Shown here: positions 1 to 6,958 of the stretch, piece by piece
Position numbering within the stretch: the first letter of the stretch is position 1
Layout of the letters: each line of letters begins with the position of its first letter
NCBI GenBank assembly: GCA_041740495.1
Contig: JBGSLW010000010.1
Coordinates: forward strand, 1-29,135
Source of the DNA: JANMEB01 sp041740495
Lineage (GTDB): Bacteria > Planctomycetota > Planctomycetia > Pirellulales > Pirellulaceae
Direction: 5' to 3'
Length of the DNA stretch: 29,135 nucleotides
Translations under genes and position numbers: made by a program
The notes under the pieces: generated by a model
Seen by the model: only the letters and a program-made list of their open reading frames with translations
Database searches by the model: none
Told to the model about the DNA's origin: nothing

Positions 1-142
1 TCGCCTCCGGCTCGGCGTTAAACGAGGTTGGGGTGTCGCGAATAGTGTGGCAAAGCCGTCGCCTCCGGCTCGGCGATAAACGAGGTTGGGGTGTCGCGAA
101 TAGTGTGGCAAAGCCGTCGCCTCCGGCTCGGCGTTAAACGAG
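1..142. repeat. 58-bp tandem repeat, about 2.4 copies
   Basis: Two full 58-bp units (1-58 and 59-116) and a 26-bp partial unit (117-142) follow each other with no spacer. Copy 2 differs from copy 1 at one base (76, A instead of T). Each unit begins with a GCCTCCGGCT-CGGCGTTAAAC segment that also forms the right arm of the palindrome at 18370-18449. The array may extend left of the window. Copies this similar suggest recent duplication. Confidence 0.9.
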
Positions 143-176
143 TGAGCTGGGACAAACCGGGCGTGCTAGCAGCTGA

Positions 177-201
177 AAACTTTGCTTAAGCCGCAAAGTT
201 T
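177..201. terminator. stem-loop, possible terminator of an upstream gene
   Basis: AAACTTTGC (177-185) and GCAAAGTTT (193-201) form a perfect 9-bp stem around a 7-nt loop. It lies between the tandem repeat and the permease gene. The right arm ends in TTT but no long T run follows, so its terminator role for a gene left of the window is only a guess. No gene is visible in 143-297. Confidence 0.35.
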
Positions 202-297
202 ATCTGACCGATCTAGTCAAAGAGAGTTCTTACCACAAGTATTTCGCGCTGCGCGAGCAGCGCCAGCCGCAGGCGAACCCCAAGCCGAACGACGCCC

Positions 298-1182
298 ATG
301 TCGACCGCGATCGAGCATCCCGAATCGTTGGGCCCGCTGGGAGATTTCCTAGTCCGGGTCGGGAAGCGTTGCGTCGATGGGTGGCGGGACTGGCAGAGCG
401 CGCTGATCGAAAGCGCCACGGCGTTGGGTCGATTTGCGTTGTTCGTCTGGCGAACGTTGGTGTGGATGTTTACGCGATTGCCCGCGGGCGAGACGCTCGC
501 TCCGAACTTTTATCAGGTCGGGGTGAGTAGCCTGCCGGTCGTCGCCTTGACCGGGACGTTCATCGGGATGGTGTTGGCGGTCCAGAGTTTTGCCCAATTC
601 AAGGAAATGGGATTGGAGACGCGTTTGGGGGCCGTGATCAACATGAGCCTGGTCCGCGAGCTCGGGCCCGTCTTGGCCGCCACGATGCTGGCAGGCCGGG
701 TGGGGAGCGCGATGGCCGCAGAGTTGGGGACGATGCGCGTGACGGAGCAGATCGATGCGCTGACCAGCATGGGCGCCAACCCCATCCGCTATTTGGTCGT
801 GCCCAGATTCCTGGCCTGTTTCTTCATGATCCCGACCCTGACGATCATGGCGGACTTCATGGGAATCGCCGGCGGGCATTTCTACAGCGTCTGGATCCTG
901 GGGATCGACATTCACCATTACTGGTCGAACAGTGCGGCGTTCGTCGACAACTTTGATTTGTTCGCCGGGGTGTTCAAAAGTGTCTTTTTTGGCGCCGCGA
1001 TCGCGATGGTTTCCTGCTATCAAGGATTCCACTGTGATGCGGGGGCAGAAGGGGTGGGACGCGCTGCGACGTCGTCGTTCGTTTACTCCTTTGTGATGAT
1101 CTTGATTTTGGATTTGTTCTTGGGAATCTTTTTGGAGTCGATGTACATGACCTTGGGTTGGGATGTGAGTAGCCTGGTGTGA
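298..1182 (+). CDS. mlaE: MlaE-family ABC transporter permease
   Basis: This 294-aa inner-membrane protein belongs to the MlaE/YrbE permease family of ABC systems that move phospholipids or other lipids between the inner and outer membranes. The family core is clear: a hydrophobic helix with GTFIGMVLAVQSF (about residues 83-95), then the cytoplasmic stretch with ELGTMRVTEQIDAL and SMGANPIRYLVVPR, which contacts the ATPase. Several hydrophobic helices follow to the C-terminus. The roughly 60 residues before the core are amphipathic, as in longer family members. The ATG at 298 is the first reasonable start; no strong Shine-Dalgarno is visible. The stop overlaps the start of the ATPase gene by 4 bp (GTGA), so the two are probably translationally coupled. 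The substrate cannot be read from the sequence. No MlaB or MlaC homologue lies nearby. Confidence 0.93.
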   Translation: MSTAIEHPESLGPLGDFLVRVGKRCVDGWRDWQSALIESATALGRFALFVWRTLVWMFTRLPAGETLAPNFYQVGVSSLPVVALTGTFIGMVLAVQSFAQFKEMGLETRLGAVINMSLVRELGPVLAATMLAGRVGSAMAAELGTMRVTEQIDALTSMGANPIRYLVVPRFLACFFMIPTLTIMADFMGIAGGHFYSVWILGIDIHHYWSNSAAFVDNFDLFAGVFKSVFFGAAIAMVSCYQGFHCDAGAEGVGRAATSSFVYSFVMILILDLFLGIFLESMYMTLGWDVSSLV

Positions 1183-2009
1183 ACGCCCCCTTTGACGATG
1201 CTCGCGATGTTCTGGTCCGTGTGGACAACGTCTCGGTCTGTTTCGGGACCCATGAGGTGTTGCGGCGGATCGACCTCTCGATCCCCACCGGAGAAACCCT
1301 GGTGTTGTTGGGGGAGAGTGGCTGCGGAAAAACCGTGCTGATGAAGACGATCATCGGTTTGATTCGGCCGACCGAGGGGCAGGTGCTGTTCGACAATCAG
1401 GACTGGTCGGAGTTGTCGGAGCAGGAGGTGAGCCGACTGCGGTTGCGGTTCGGCTACGTCTTCCAGAATGCGGCGCTGTTCGACAGCCTGACGGTCGGGC
1501 AGAACGTGGCGTTTCCCTTGCGGCAGCAGGGGAATTGCTCGCCCGCCGAAATCCGGGAGTTGGTGTTGGAGGGGTTGTCGGCGGTGGGGCTCCCCGCCGA
1601 CGTGGTCTACAAGAAGCCGGCCGAGCTGTCGGGGGGGATGCGAAAGCGCGTGGGCCTGGCCCGGGCCCTGATCCTCAACCCCGAGATCGTGTTGTACGAC
1701 GAACCCACCACCGGATTGGACCCGATCATGAGCGATGTGATCAACGAGTTGATCTTGCAGACGCGGGCTCGGCGACGGGTGACCAGTGTCGTGGTGACGC
1801 ACGATATGACGACGGCCCGCAAGGTGGCCGATCGGATTGTGATGCTCTACCCGTTGGGACGACTAGGCCCGGACGAGCCGCAGGTCATTTTTGACGGGAC
1901 TCCCGCACAGTTGGCTGCAGTTCGCGATCGCCGGGTCCAGCAATTTGTCCATGGAGACTCGGGACAACGGTTGATGGAAATGCGAGCTGAGGCGAGCGGA
2001 ACCGTGTAG
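1179..2009 (+). CDS. mlaF: MlaF-type ABC transporter ATP-binding protein
   Basis: This 276-aa protein is the ATPase that powers the Mla-type lipid transporter on the cytoplasmic face of the inner membrane. Walker A is GESGCGKT (residues 45-52), the Q-loop glutamine lies in YVFQN (about 96), the ABC signature is LSGGMRKR (150-157), and Walker B is VLYDEP followed by TTGLDP (171-182). GGMRKRVGLARAL is typical of the Mla subfamily. The GTG start at 1179 lies inside the end of the permease gene, with a 4-bp overlap. The MCE protein gene follows after 79 bp. The order permease, ATPase, MCE protein matches known mla operons. Confidence 0.94.
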   Translation: MNAPFDDARDVLVRVDNVSVCFGTHEVLRRIDLSIPTGETLVLLGESGCGKTVLMKTIIGLIRPTEGQVLFDNQDWSELSEQEVSRLRLRFGYVFQNAALFDSLTVGQNVAFPLRQQGNCSPAEIRELVLEGLSAVGLPADVVYKKPAELSGGMRKRVGLARALILNPEIVLYDEPTTGLDPIMSDVINELILQTRARRRVTSVVVTHDMTTARKVADRIVMLYPLGRLGPDEPQVIFDGTPAQLAAVRDRRVQQFVHGDSGQRLMEMRAEASGTV

Positions 2010-2088
2010 CCAATGCAAAAAGGGTCCCACCCCACTTTGTTCCGGAGACTCGACACGATGGCGGCAGACCCTGGGGACTATTGAGGCG

Positions 2089-3264
2089 ATGGAAGAGCGA
2101 ATCCTGCAATTGCGAGTCGGCATCGTGGTGATCCTGGCGGCGATCATCACGGGGACACTGATTTTTCTGTTCAGCGATGGCTGGACCGCGCAATATGCAC
2201 TCAGTATGCACCCTCCCACCGCCCCGGGAGTGACGCGGAACACGCCGGTGCGCAAGAACGGGATCTTGATCGGCCGGGTCTCGCAGGTCGAAACCACCGA
2301 TGAGGGGGTGCTGGTTCAATTGAAAGTCAACCGCGGGCAAAAACTGTACGCCGGCGACGTGGCCCAGATTGGGACCGAGTCGTTTTTGGGGGACGCGGTG
2401 ATCGAGTTCGTTCCGGGTTCGGCGGAAGACCGCGGTCGCCTGCTGCAAGGAGGAGAAGCGATCGAGAATATTCGCGTCAAGCCGAACCCGATCGAAGTCG
2501 TCGACGTCGTCATCGACTTGAAAGAACGCGTCGGGGATGCCGTCGATTCGGTGCGTCGAGCTGCGGATACCGTCGACGCGGCGGGGCAGGGGATCACACG
2601 CGTCGCCGACCAGGTGCAGGAGGCGTTGGGGAATGAAAACAGCGATGTCAAAGTCATTCTCGCCAATATCCGTCAGATCACCGAAAGCGCCGACAAGGCT
2701 CTATCGAGCTTCAACAGCGTGATGGGTCGTTTCGACGAATTCATGAACGACCCCGAATTCCAAGGGGACCTTAAGGAGGCGATCCGCGGATTGCCCGAAT
2801 TCTTTACCGACGCTCGTCAAACGCTGACCGATGCCCGTACGGCGATCGAACAATTCAAGGCGGTCGGAGCGCGGGCGGACGGCAATCTGAAGAACATCGA
2901 AGAGTTCACCGCGGCACTCGGGGAAAACGGCCCGGAAATTCTGGAGACGCTCAAATCGAGTCTGGGGGGGGTCGATCGCCTGGTGCAAAATGTCGACGAG
3001 TTCTCGCAGATGCTCAAAGACTCTGAGGGGACGTTGGGGCGAATCCTCAAAGACCCCAGCTTGTATGAGAACCTGAACGCCACGCTGGCCAACTTGCGTG
3101 AGATGAGCGTGCGGGTCAAACCGATCATCTCGGACTTGCGAGTCTTCGCCGATAGTTTGGCCCGCGATCCGGGCCAGTTGGGGGTCCGCGGCGCGCTGCA
3201 AAAACGACCCGCTGGATCGGGGTACAAAGGAACCGGGGCCGTGGATGCGTCCCGGATGTGGTGA
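2089..3264 (+). CDS. mlaD: MlaD-type MCE-domain protein
   Basis: This 391-aa protein is anchored by one N-terminal helix (about residues 9-29). An MCE/MlaD domain follows (about 37-112, with TPVRKNGILIGRVSQV and GDAVIEFVPGS). The remaining 270 residues are mostly predicted helix with long amphipathic stretches. Such proteins form periplasmic hexameric rings that carry lipids for an MlaEF-type ABC transporter; the long C-terminal helical part could form a barrel or tunnel as in other long MCE proteins. The extension makes it much longer than E. coli MlaD (about 180 aa) and closer to the Mce/TGD2 class. The ATG at 2089 is preceded by GAGG only 2 nt away and by GGGGA further up. It is the last gene of the apparent three-gene operon; a hairpin and a convergent gene follow. 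Confidence 0.9.
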   Translation: MEERILQLRVGIVVILAAIITGTLIFLFSDGWTAQYALSMHPPTAPGVTRNTPVRKNGILIGRVSQVETTDEGVLVQLKVNRGQKLYAGDVAQIGTESFLGDAVIEFVPGSAEDRGRLLQGGEAIENIRVKPNPIEVVDVVIDLKERVGDAVDSVRRAADTVDAAGQGITRVADQVQEALGNENSDVKVILANIRQITESADKALSSFNSVMGRFDEFMNDPEFQGDLKEAIRGLPEFFTDARQTLTDARTAIEQFKAVGARADGNLKNIEEFTAALGENGPEILETLKSSLGGVDRLVQNVDEFSQMLKDSEGTLGRILKDPSLYENLNATLANLREMSVRVKPIISDLRVFADSLARDPGQLGVRGALQKRPAGSGYKGTGAVDASRMW

Positions 3265-3271
3265 CAGAAAT

Positions 3272-3298
3272 GCCGGAACTGCGACGACTGGTTCCGGC
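3272..3298. terminator. hairpin between convergent genes, possible bidirectional terminator
   Basis: GCCGGAAC (3272-3279) and GTTCCGGC (3291-3298) form an 8-bp GC-rich stem with an 11-nt loop, just after the MCE gene stop and before the 3' end of the convergent phosphatase gene. There is no T run, so it is at best a weak intrinsic terminator. Confidence 0.4.
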
Positions 3299-3326
3299 CT
3301 ACCGCGGTTGGTTCCGGCCTACCGCG
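3289..3326. repeat. 20-bp direct duplication
   Basis: The unit TGGTTCCGGCCTACCGCG occurs at 3289-3306 and again at 3309-3326, a 20-bp period. It overlaps the right arm of the hairpin at 3272-3298. Its GGCCTAC core resembles the GGCCTACAAGG segment of the repeat at 6549-6831. Confidence 0.75.
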
Positions 3327-3354
3327 AAAGCAACGCCCTTCGAACGAAGCGAAT

Positions 3355-4653
3355 CTACAGATCGATTTGCGAATCGCGCGGGCTGCGTCGGGCGCGAAGC
3401 TGTTCCATCAGGAAGCTGATGGAGCGGGCGAATTGGCGGATTGCATCGGTCTCCTGCCGGTCCGCGGCAGCGGTCCGTGCCGCCCCGATCAGTGTGTCCA
3501 ACCGATTCCGATCGATCGGCCAATTCTCTTCGATCGCCGCCTCGCGAAGTCGGCTGGTGATCAAATCGAGCTGCTCAAGTAGTTTTTGTCCGGAGGCGCA
3601 ATCGGTGCGCGTATAGGGTGCTCGACCAAACCGCTTGCCCGGGGCCACAACCGTGCCGCGGCTAAGCACCCCGGACACCTGGATGATAATCCAGGCCAGC
3701 GCGGTCAATCCGGCCAGTACGGGAACCAGGGCCGCGGCCGCCAACCCCGTCGTCCAATACAAGATCCCCGCAGACGCCAGGCAACAGACGAAGATCGCCC
3801 ACCACATGGCGAGCGGGCCGAACGAGCGTCGCCGCACCCCGATCGTCAGGGGCTTGGCGGGGGCGCCCCCCGGCGATTGGCCCTGAACCCGGGCGATGAC
3901 GACCGAGATATTGTCCGGGCCGCCGCGGAGGTTCGCCAGGTCGATGAGAACTTGGGCGGCGTCCTGGGGGGGAAGACTGGCGAGAATCGGTCCGAGCTCA
4001 TCATCCGCCACCTGCCCGGTCAATCCATCCGAACAAATGAGAAAGGTGTCGCCGGGCTCGATGGGAAAGGGGCCTTCCAGGTCGATGCGGACGTCGGGAT
4101 AGGGTCCCAGCGACCGGGTGATAACATTCTTGGGAATATTGAGAGCGACATCGTTGTGGCGATTCAACTGTCCACTCGCCCGCATCTCCCACACCAGACT
4201 GTGGTCGAAGGTGAGTTGCTCCAACCGATTCTGTCGCAGCCGGTAGACTCGACTATCGCCGATATGGCCGATGATGGCGCCCTGCGGCAGGATCACCAGG
4301 ACGCTGCACGTCGTCCCCATGTTGTGAAACTCTTCGTTCGCCTGTCCCCGGCGATTGATTTCGGCGTTCGCCTCGATCATCGCCCGCCGCAGCGCTTCGG
4401 GCGCGGATTGCTCGGGGAATTTGTAATAAAGATGTGCGATGTGGTCGACCGCCAGACGGCTGGCCAATTCCCCGGCGGCGTGCGCCCCCATCCCATCCGC
4501 CACCACCAATAAATGCCCGCGCTGCTCCCATTGCTTGGGGTTGTTGGCCATCGTGACGACCATACTGTCTTGGTTGATCGAGCGGCACATGCCGATGTCG
4601 CTGCGACTCGCCACCTCCAAGGAGCGGCTCCAAGTTCCGTTGTCAGTCGTCAT
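3355..4653 (-). CDS. PP2C-family Ser/Thr protein phosphatase with C-terminal membrane helices
   Basis: This 432-aa protein has a full bacterial PP2C (Stp1/PrpC-like) domain at about residues 10-257. Visible motifs are SDIGMCRSINQDS, VADGMGAHAAGE (52-62), GTTCSVL, GHIGDSRVYRLR (129-140), ITRSLG (178-183), LICSDGLTGQVADDEL (206-220) and GGPDNISVVI (244-253). The metal-binding aspartates are in place. The usual DGMGGH reads DGMGAH. Two hydrophobic helices follow (about 281-300 and 305-327), then a charged tail of about 100 residues that probably faces the cytoplasm. The enzyme would reverse phosphorylation by Hanks-type Ser/Thr kinases; no such kinase is in the window. It is convergent with the mla operon and divergent from the PEGA lipoprotein gene. 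The ATG at 4653 is well placed. A long open frame on the opposite strand (3586-4512) is a shadow. Confidence 0.9.
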   Translation of the reverse strand: MTTDNGTWSRSLEVASRSDIGMCRSINQDSMVVTMANNPKQWEQRGHLLVVADGMGAHAAGELASRLAVDHIAHLYYKFPEQSAPEALRRAMIEANAEINRRGQANEEFHNMGTTCSVLVILPQGAIIGHIGDSRVYRLRQNRLEQLTFDHSLVWEMRASGQLNRHNDVALNIPKNVITRSLGPYPDVRIDLEGPFPIEPGDTFLICSDGLTGQVADDELGPILASLPPQDAAQVLIDLANLRGGPDNISVVIARVQGQSPGGAPAKPLTIGVRRRSFGPLAMWWAIFVCCLASAGILYWTTGLAAAALVPVLAGLTALAWIIIQVSGVLSRGTVVAPGKRFGRAPYTRTDCASGQKLLEQLDLITSRLREAAIEENWPIDRNRLDTLIGAARTAAADRQETDAIRQFARSISFLMEQLRARRSPRDSQIDL

Positions 4654-4810
4654 ACCTGCTTCACGTCAAAGGGCATCGAAGTTCCGCTAGCACCCGGCAT
4701 CCAGGGAACTGTGGGCCGCGAAAGAGCTACGGTAATTTATCACGAAATCGCGCGGCTGCGGCAGTGCAGGCGGCTCCCGGGGGGGAAAAGCGATATTGCC
4801 CCATTCGACG

Positions 4811-4839
4811 TTGTTTTCGCCGGTCGATTCGGCTACGAT
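4811..4839 (+). promoter_or_regulatory. candidate sigma70-type promoter of the PEGA lipoprotein gene
   Basis: TTGTTT (4811-4816) and TACGAT (4834-4839) are separated by exactly 17 nt and lie about 45 nt before the proposed GTG start. Matches to consensus are partial (3/6 and 4/6), so this is a suggestion. Confidence 0.35.
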
Positions 4840-4884
4840 CCCAGCCCGATCCACTCCGTCCCTGCATGTTTCGGCGTTCCCCAC

Positions 4885-5361
4885 GTGGTTCTTCTCTCGA
4901 ATTCGCGGCGCCACGGAATACTCCCGCTGGCGGTGATCTTGGCCACCCTTTTCCTGGGAGGCTGCGTCCGCCGCGTGATGCAAATCCAAAGCGAGCCCGA
5001 AGGGGCTCTGGTCAGCGTCGATCGAACAGTCGTGGGGCATACGCCGGTGGCGGTCCCGTTCACCTATTATGGCACGCGGGAGATCCGACTGGAGAAAGAC
5101 GGCTACGAACCGTTGACGTCCAAACAGCGAGTCGTCCCCCCCTGGTACGAGCTTCCCCCGCTCGGTTTTTTCTCGAACCACTTCGCGTTCCACGAAATCC
5201 GCGACACGCGTTCGTTCAACTTCCAAATGCGGCCGAAGACCATCACCGACGAACGCCAATTGTTGGATCGAGCCAACCAGATGCGAACCGATGTGGCTCG
5301 TGGCACGGTGGCGTTTCCTATCCAAACCGCGGAAAGCGGCACGGCCCCCGTGCAACGCTAG
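4885..5361 (+). CDS. PEGA-domain lipoprotein
   Basis: A start at GTG 4885 gives a 158-aa protein with a typical lipoprotein signal: a basic N-region, the hydrophobic core ILPLAVILATLF and the lipobox LGGC with Cys27. The open frame continues upstream into the phosphatase gene's antisense, so a far upstream start is unlikely. After Cys27 comes a PEGA domain (about residues 33-75), with SEPEGALVSVDRTVVGHTP and TREIRLEKDGYEPL. PEGA domains are small beta-rich modules of envelope proteins; their ligand is usually unknown. The rest is polar, with PPWYELPPLGFFSNHF in the middle. It should be membrane-anchored in the periplasm or outer membrane. The beta-barrel gene follows in the same direction, so the two may be co-expressed. 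The start codon is less certain than the family. Confidence 0.8.
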   Translation: MVLLSNSRRHGILPLAVILATLFLGGCVRRVMQIQSEPEGALVSVDRTVVGHTPVAVPFTYYGTREIRLEKDGYEPLTSKQRVVPPWYELPPLGFFSNHFAFHEIRDTRSFNFQMRPKTITDERQLLDRANQMRTDVARGTVAFPIQTAESGTAPVQR

Positions 5362-5520
5362 TCGTTTGACGCACCTGGCAATTTAGCGAAGCCTGGCAAA
5401 CTAATCCCCCGCACGGCGCGATTCTATAACTCATTGGCAAACTCTGCCGATGATTCCGAATAATCGCGTCGATCCAAGTCGGTCGATCGCGTGGACATTT
5501 CGGTCCGTGAGTCGACTCCA

Positions 5521-5526
5521 AGGGGG
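5521..5526 (+). promoter_or_regulatory. ribosome binding site that decides the start of the barrel protein
   Basis: AGGGGG lies 7 nt before the GTG at 5534. No comparable site precedes the upstream in-frame ATG at 5450. With the GTG start the protein begins directly with a standard signal peptide. Confidence 0.55.
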
Positions 5527-5533
5527 ATCCACC

Positions 5534-6508
5534 GTGCGACGCTGCTTAGGAATCAGTCTGTTGGCCGCCATGAGTTGGCTGGCGACCGCGGTTGCACAAC
5601 AGGTCCCGATCGTGCAAGGGCCGAGTTACACCGCACCGATGTACGAGGGAGTCAACGCGGGCGGTCCGTATGCCCAATCGGCCGCGATGAACTCGATGCC
5701 GCCGACGACCGACACGGGAGCCGCACCGGGATCGTCGGAGCAATGGTACCACGGTCCCTACGAGGTCGCGTCGGGATGCGGCAACTGCAACAACGGGTGT
5801 TGCGGCCAATGTGCGGGCGCCCGCGGCCACGGCAATCGCCCCTGGTTTTCCGACACGATCTGCGACGACGGCTCGATGTGTTGGCCGCAGAGTTTTCCGC
5901 TATATTTCAGCTTGTTTGGCGGCTGGTCCGATGTCGACAACTTCGAGCGGAAGCTGCGCGACCCGGTTTTCGACTCGATCACTGAGATCTCCGGCGCGGG
6001 CTTGAGCGACGATGTCGCTGGCGGCGGTGCGATCGGCTGGATGGTGCATCCACTCGCTCGCACCGAACTGGAGTTCACCTACCGGCAGAATGCCGCCGAA
6101 GAGTACCACGTCTTGGACTACGACAACGACATTCTGATCAGCTCCACGTCGACCCCGGCGACCGGTCAAATCCAAGGCTACTCGGGGATGTGGAACTTTG
6201 TCGTCCATACGGAACCGCGACGGCTGGGGTGTGCCTCGTTGTACGGCGGCGGCGGGATCGGCGCGCTGTTCGTCGACGGTGCGTTTTCGACCGCGACAGA
6301 GGACTTTGCCATCAACGATTCGTCGTTCGCGTACCAGTTCATTGCCGGCCTCAATTACGTGGTTAGCTATCGTTTGGACACGTTCGTCGAGTACCGCTAC
6401 CTGGGAGCGGACTACCTGCAGGTCCAGAATTTGACCAGCGGCGTGTCGATGGGCGACTACACGTACGACTCGCACGGCGTCTTCTTCGGGCTGCGGTTCG
6501 GTCGGTAG
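5534..6508 (+). CDS. outer-membrane beta-barrel protein (small porin-like)
   Basis: The GTG start gives a 324-aa protein whose N-terminus is a clean Sec signal peptide: MRRC, the core LGISLLAAMSWLATAVA, and cleavage before QQ. Starting at ATG 5450 adds 28 residues ahead of it and is less likely. A low-complexity linker and a cysteine-rich patch (CGNCNNGCCGQC) follow. From about residue 110 the sequence alternates in the manner of an eight-stranded barrel: glycine-rich turns (GGGGIGALFV), aromatic-flanked strands (LYFSLFGGWSDVD, FAYQFIAGLNYVVSYRLDTFVEYRYLGADYL) and an end in GVFFGLRFGR. This resembles the OmpA/OmpW-like barrels common in planctomycetes. It is probably an outer-membrane protein of unknown substrate. 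The cysteine patch is odd for a secreted barrel and might bind metal or form disulphides. Confidence 0.8.
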   Translation: MRRCLGISLLAAMSWLATAVAQQVPIVQGPSYTAPMYEGVNAGGPYAQSAAMNSMPPTTDTGAAPGSSEQWYHGPYEVASGCGNCNNGCCGQCAGARGHGNRPWFSDTICDDGSMCWPQSFPLYFSLFGGWSDVDNFERKLRDPVFDSITEISGAGLSDDVAGGGAIGWMVHPLARTELEFTYRQNAAEEYHVLDYDNDILISSTSTPATGQIQGYSGMWNFVVHTEPRRLGCASLYGGGGIGALFVDGAFSTATEDFAINDSSFAYQFIAGLNYVVSYRLDTFVEYRYLGADYLQVQNLTSGVSMGDYTYDSHGVFFGLRFGR

Positions 6509-6548
6509 TCCGGACGCGGCCGGCACAGCGCGGGTTGGTCACGTCGAC

Positions 6549-6831
6549 GGCCTACAAGGCCGGGGTACATCCACACGCAGCGTCCACCAAAACCGTACCG
6601 CGGCTTTGTAAGCCGTGCGAGTAACCCACTATCCAGCGCGAACTAGAGTGTCGCGTGCTCGGTGGCGCGCAGTGGCCCCGGCCTACAAGGCCGGCGTACA
6701 TCCACACGCAGCGTCCACCTAAACCGTACCGCGGCTTTGTAAGCCGTGCGAGTAACCCACTTTCCAGCGCGAACTAGAGTGTCGCGTGCTCGGTGGCGCG
6801 CAGTGGCCCCGACCTACAAGGCCGGGGTACG
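6549..6831. repeat. 131-bp direct repeat, about 2.2 copies, with internal hairpins
   Basis: This fills most of the 450-bp gene-free stretch between the barrel gene and the permease gene. GGCCTACAAGGCCGG starts at 6549 and 6680, and a one-base variant starts at 6811, giving a 131-bp period. Units 6549-6679 and 6680-6810 are nearly identical; the third is cut short. Each unit carries a hairpin CGGCTT-TGT-AAGCCG, and the junctions carry a CCGGCC-TACAA-GGCCGG or closely related stem. No open frame with coding character was seen in it. Confidence 0.9.
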
Positions 6832-6873
6832 GCGACACGTGCCGCTAGCAAGCAGCGGGGCGAGGTCTGCTCT

Positions 6874-6901
6874 TTGCGGAAATCGGCAGGGTTGATATAC
6901 C
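6874..6901 (+). promoter_or_regulatory. candidate promoter of the LptF/LptG-type gene
   Basis: TTGCGG (6874-6879) and TATACC (6896-6901) are 16 nt apart and end 57 nt before the ATG at 6959. The match is partial; the site is listed because it lies just after the repeat and close to the gene. Confidence 0.3.
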
Positions 6902-6958
6902 TGGCGCGGACACGCTGCCGCGCAGTGCGGCACGGAAACTCGGCCGACCCTTCCCCCG

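Noticed and set aside
1..142. Possible CRISPR array
   Set aside because: The 58-bp units are directly joined with no unique spacers, so it is a simple tandem repeat.
3586..4512. 308-aa open frame on the + strand across the phosphatase gene
   Set aside because: It is the antisense of a complete PP2C gene whose motifs are all in order; composition is Arg/Gly/Pro-rich with no domain. Long shadows are normal at this GC content.
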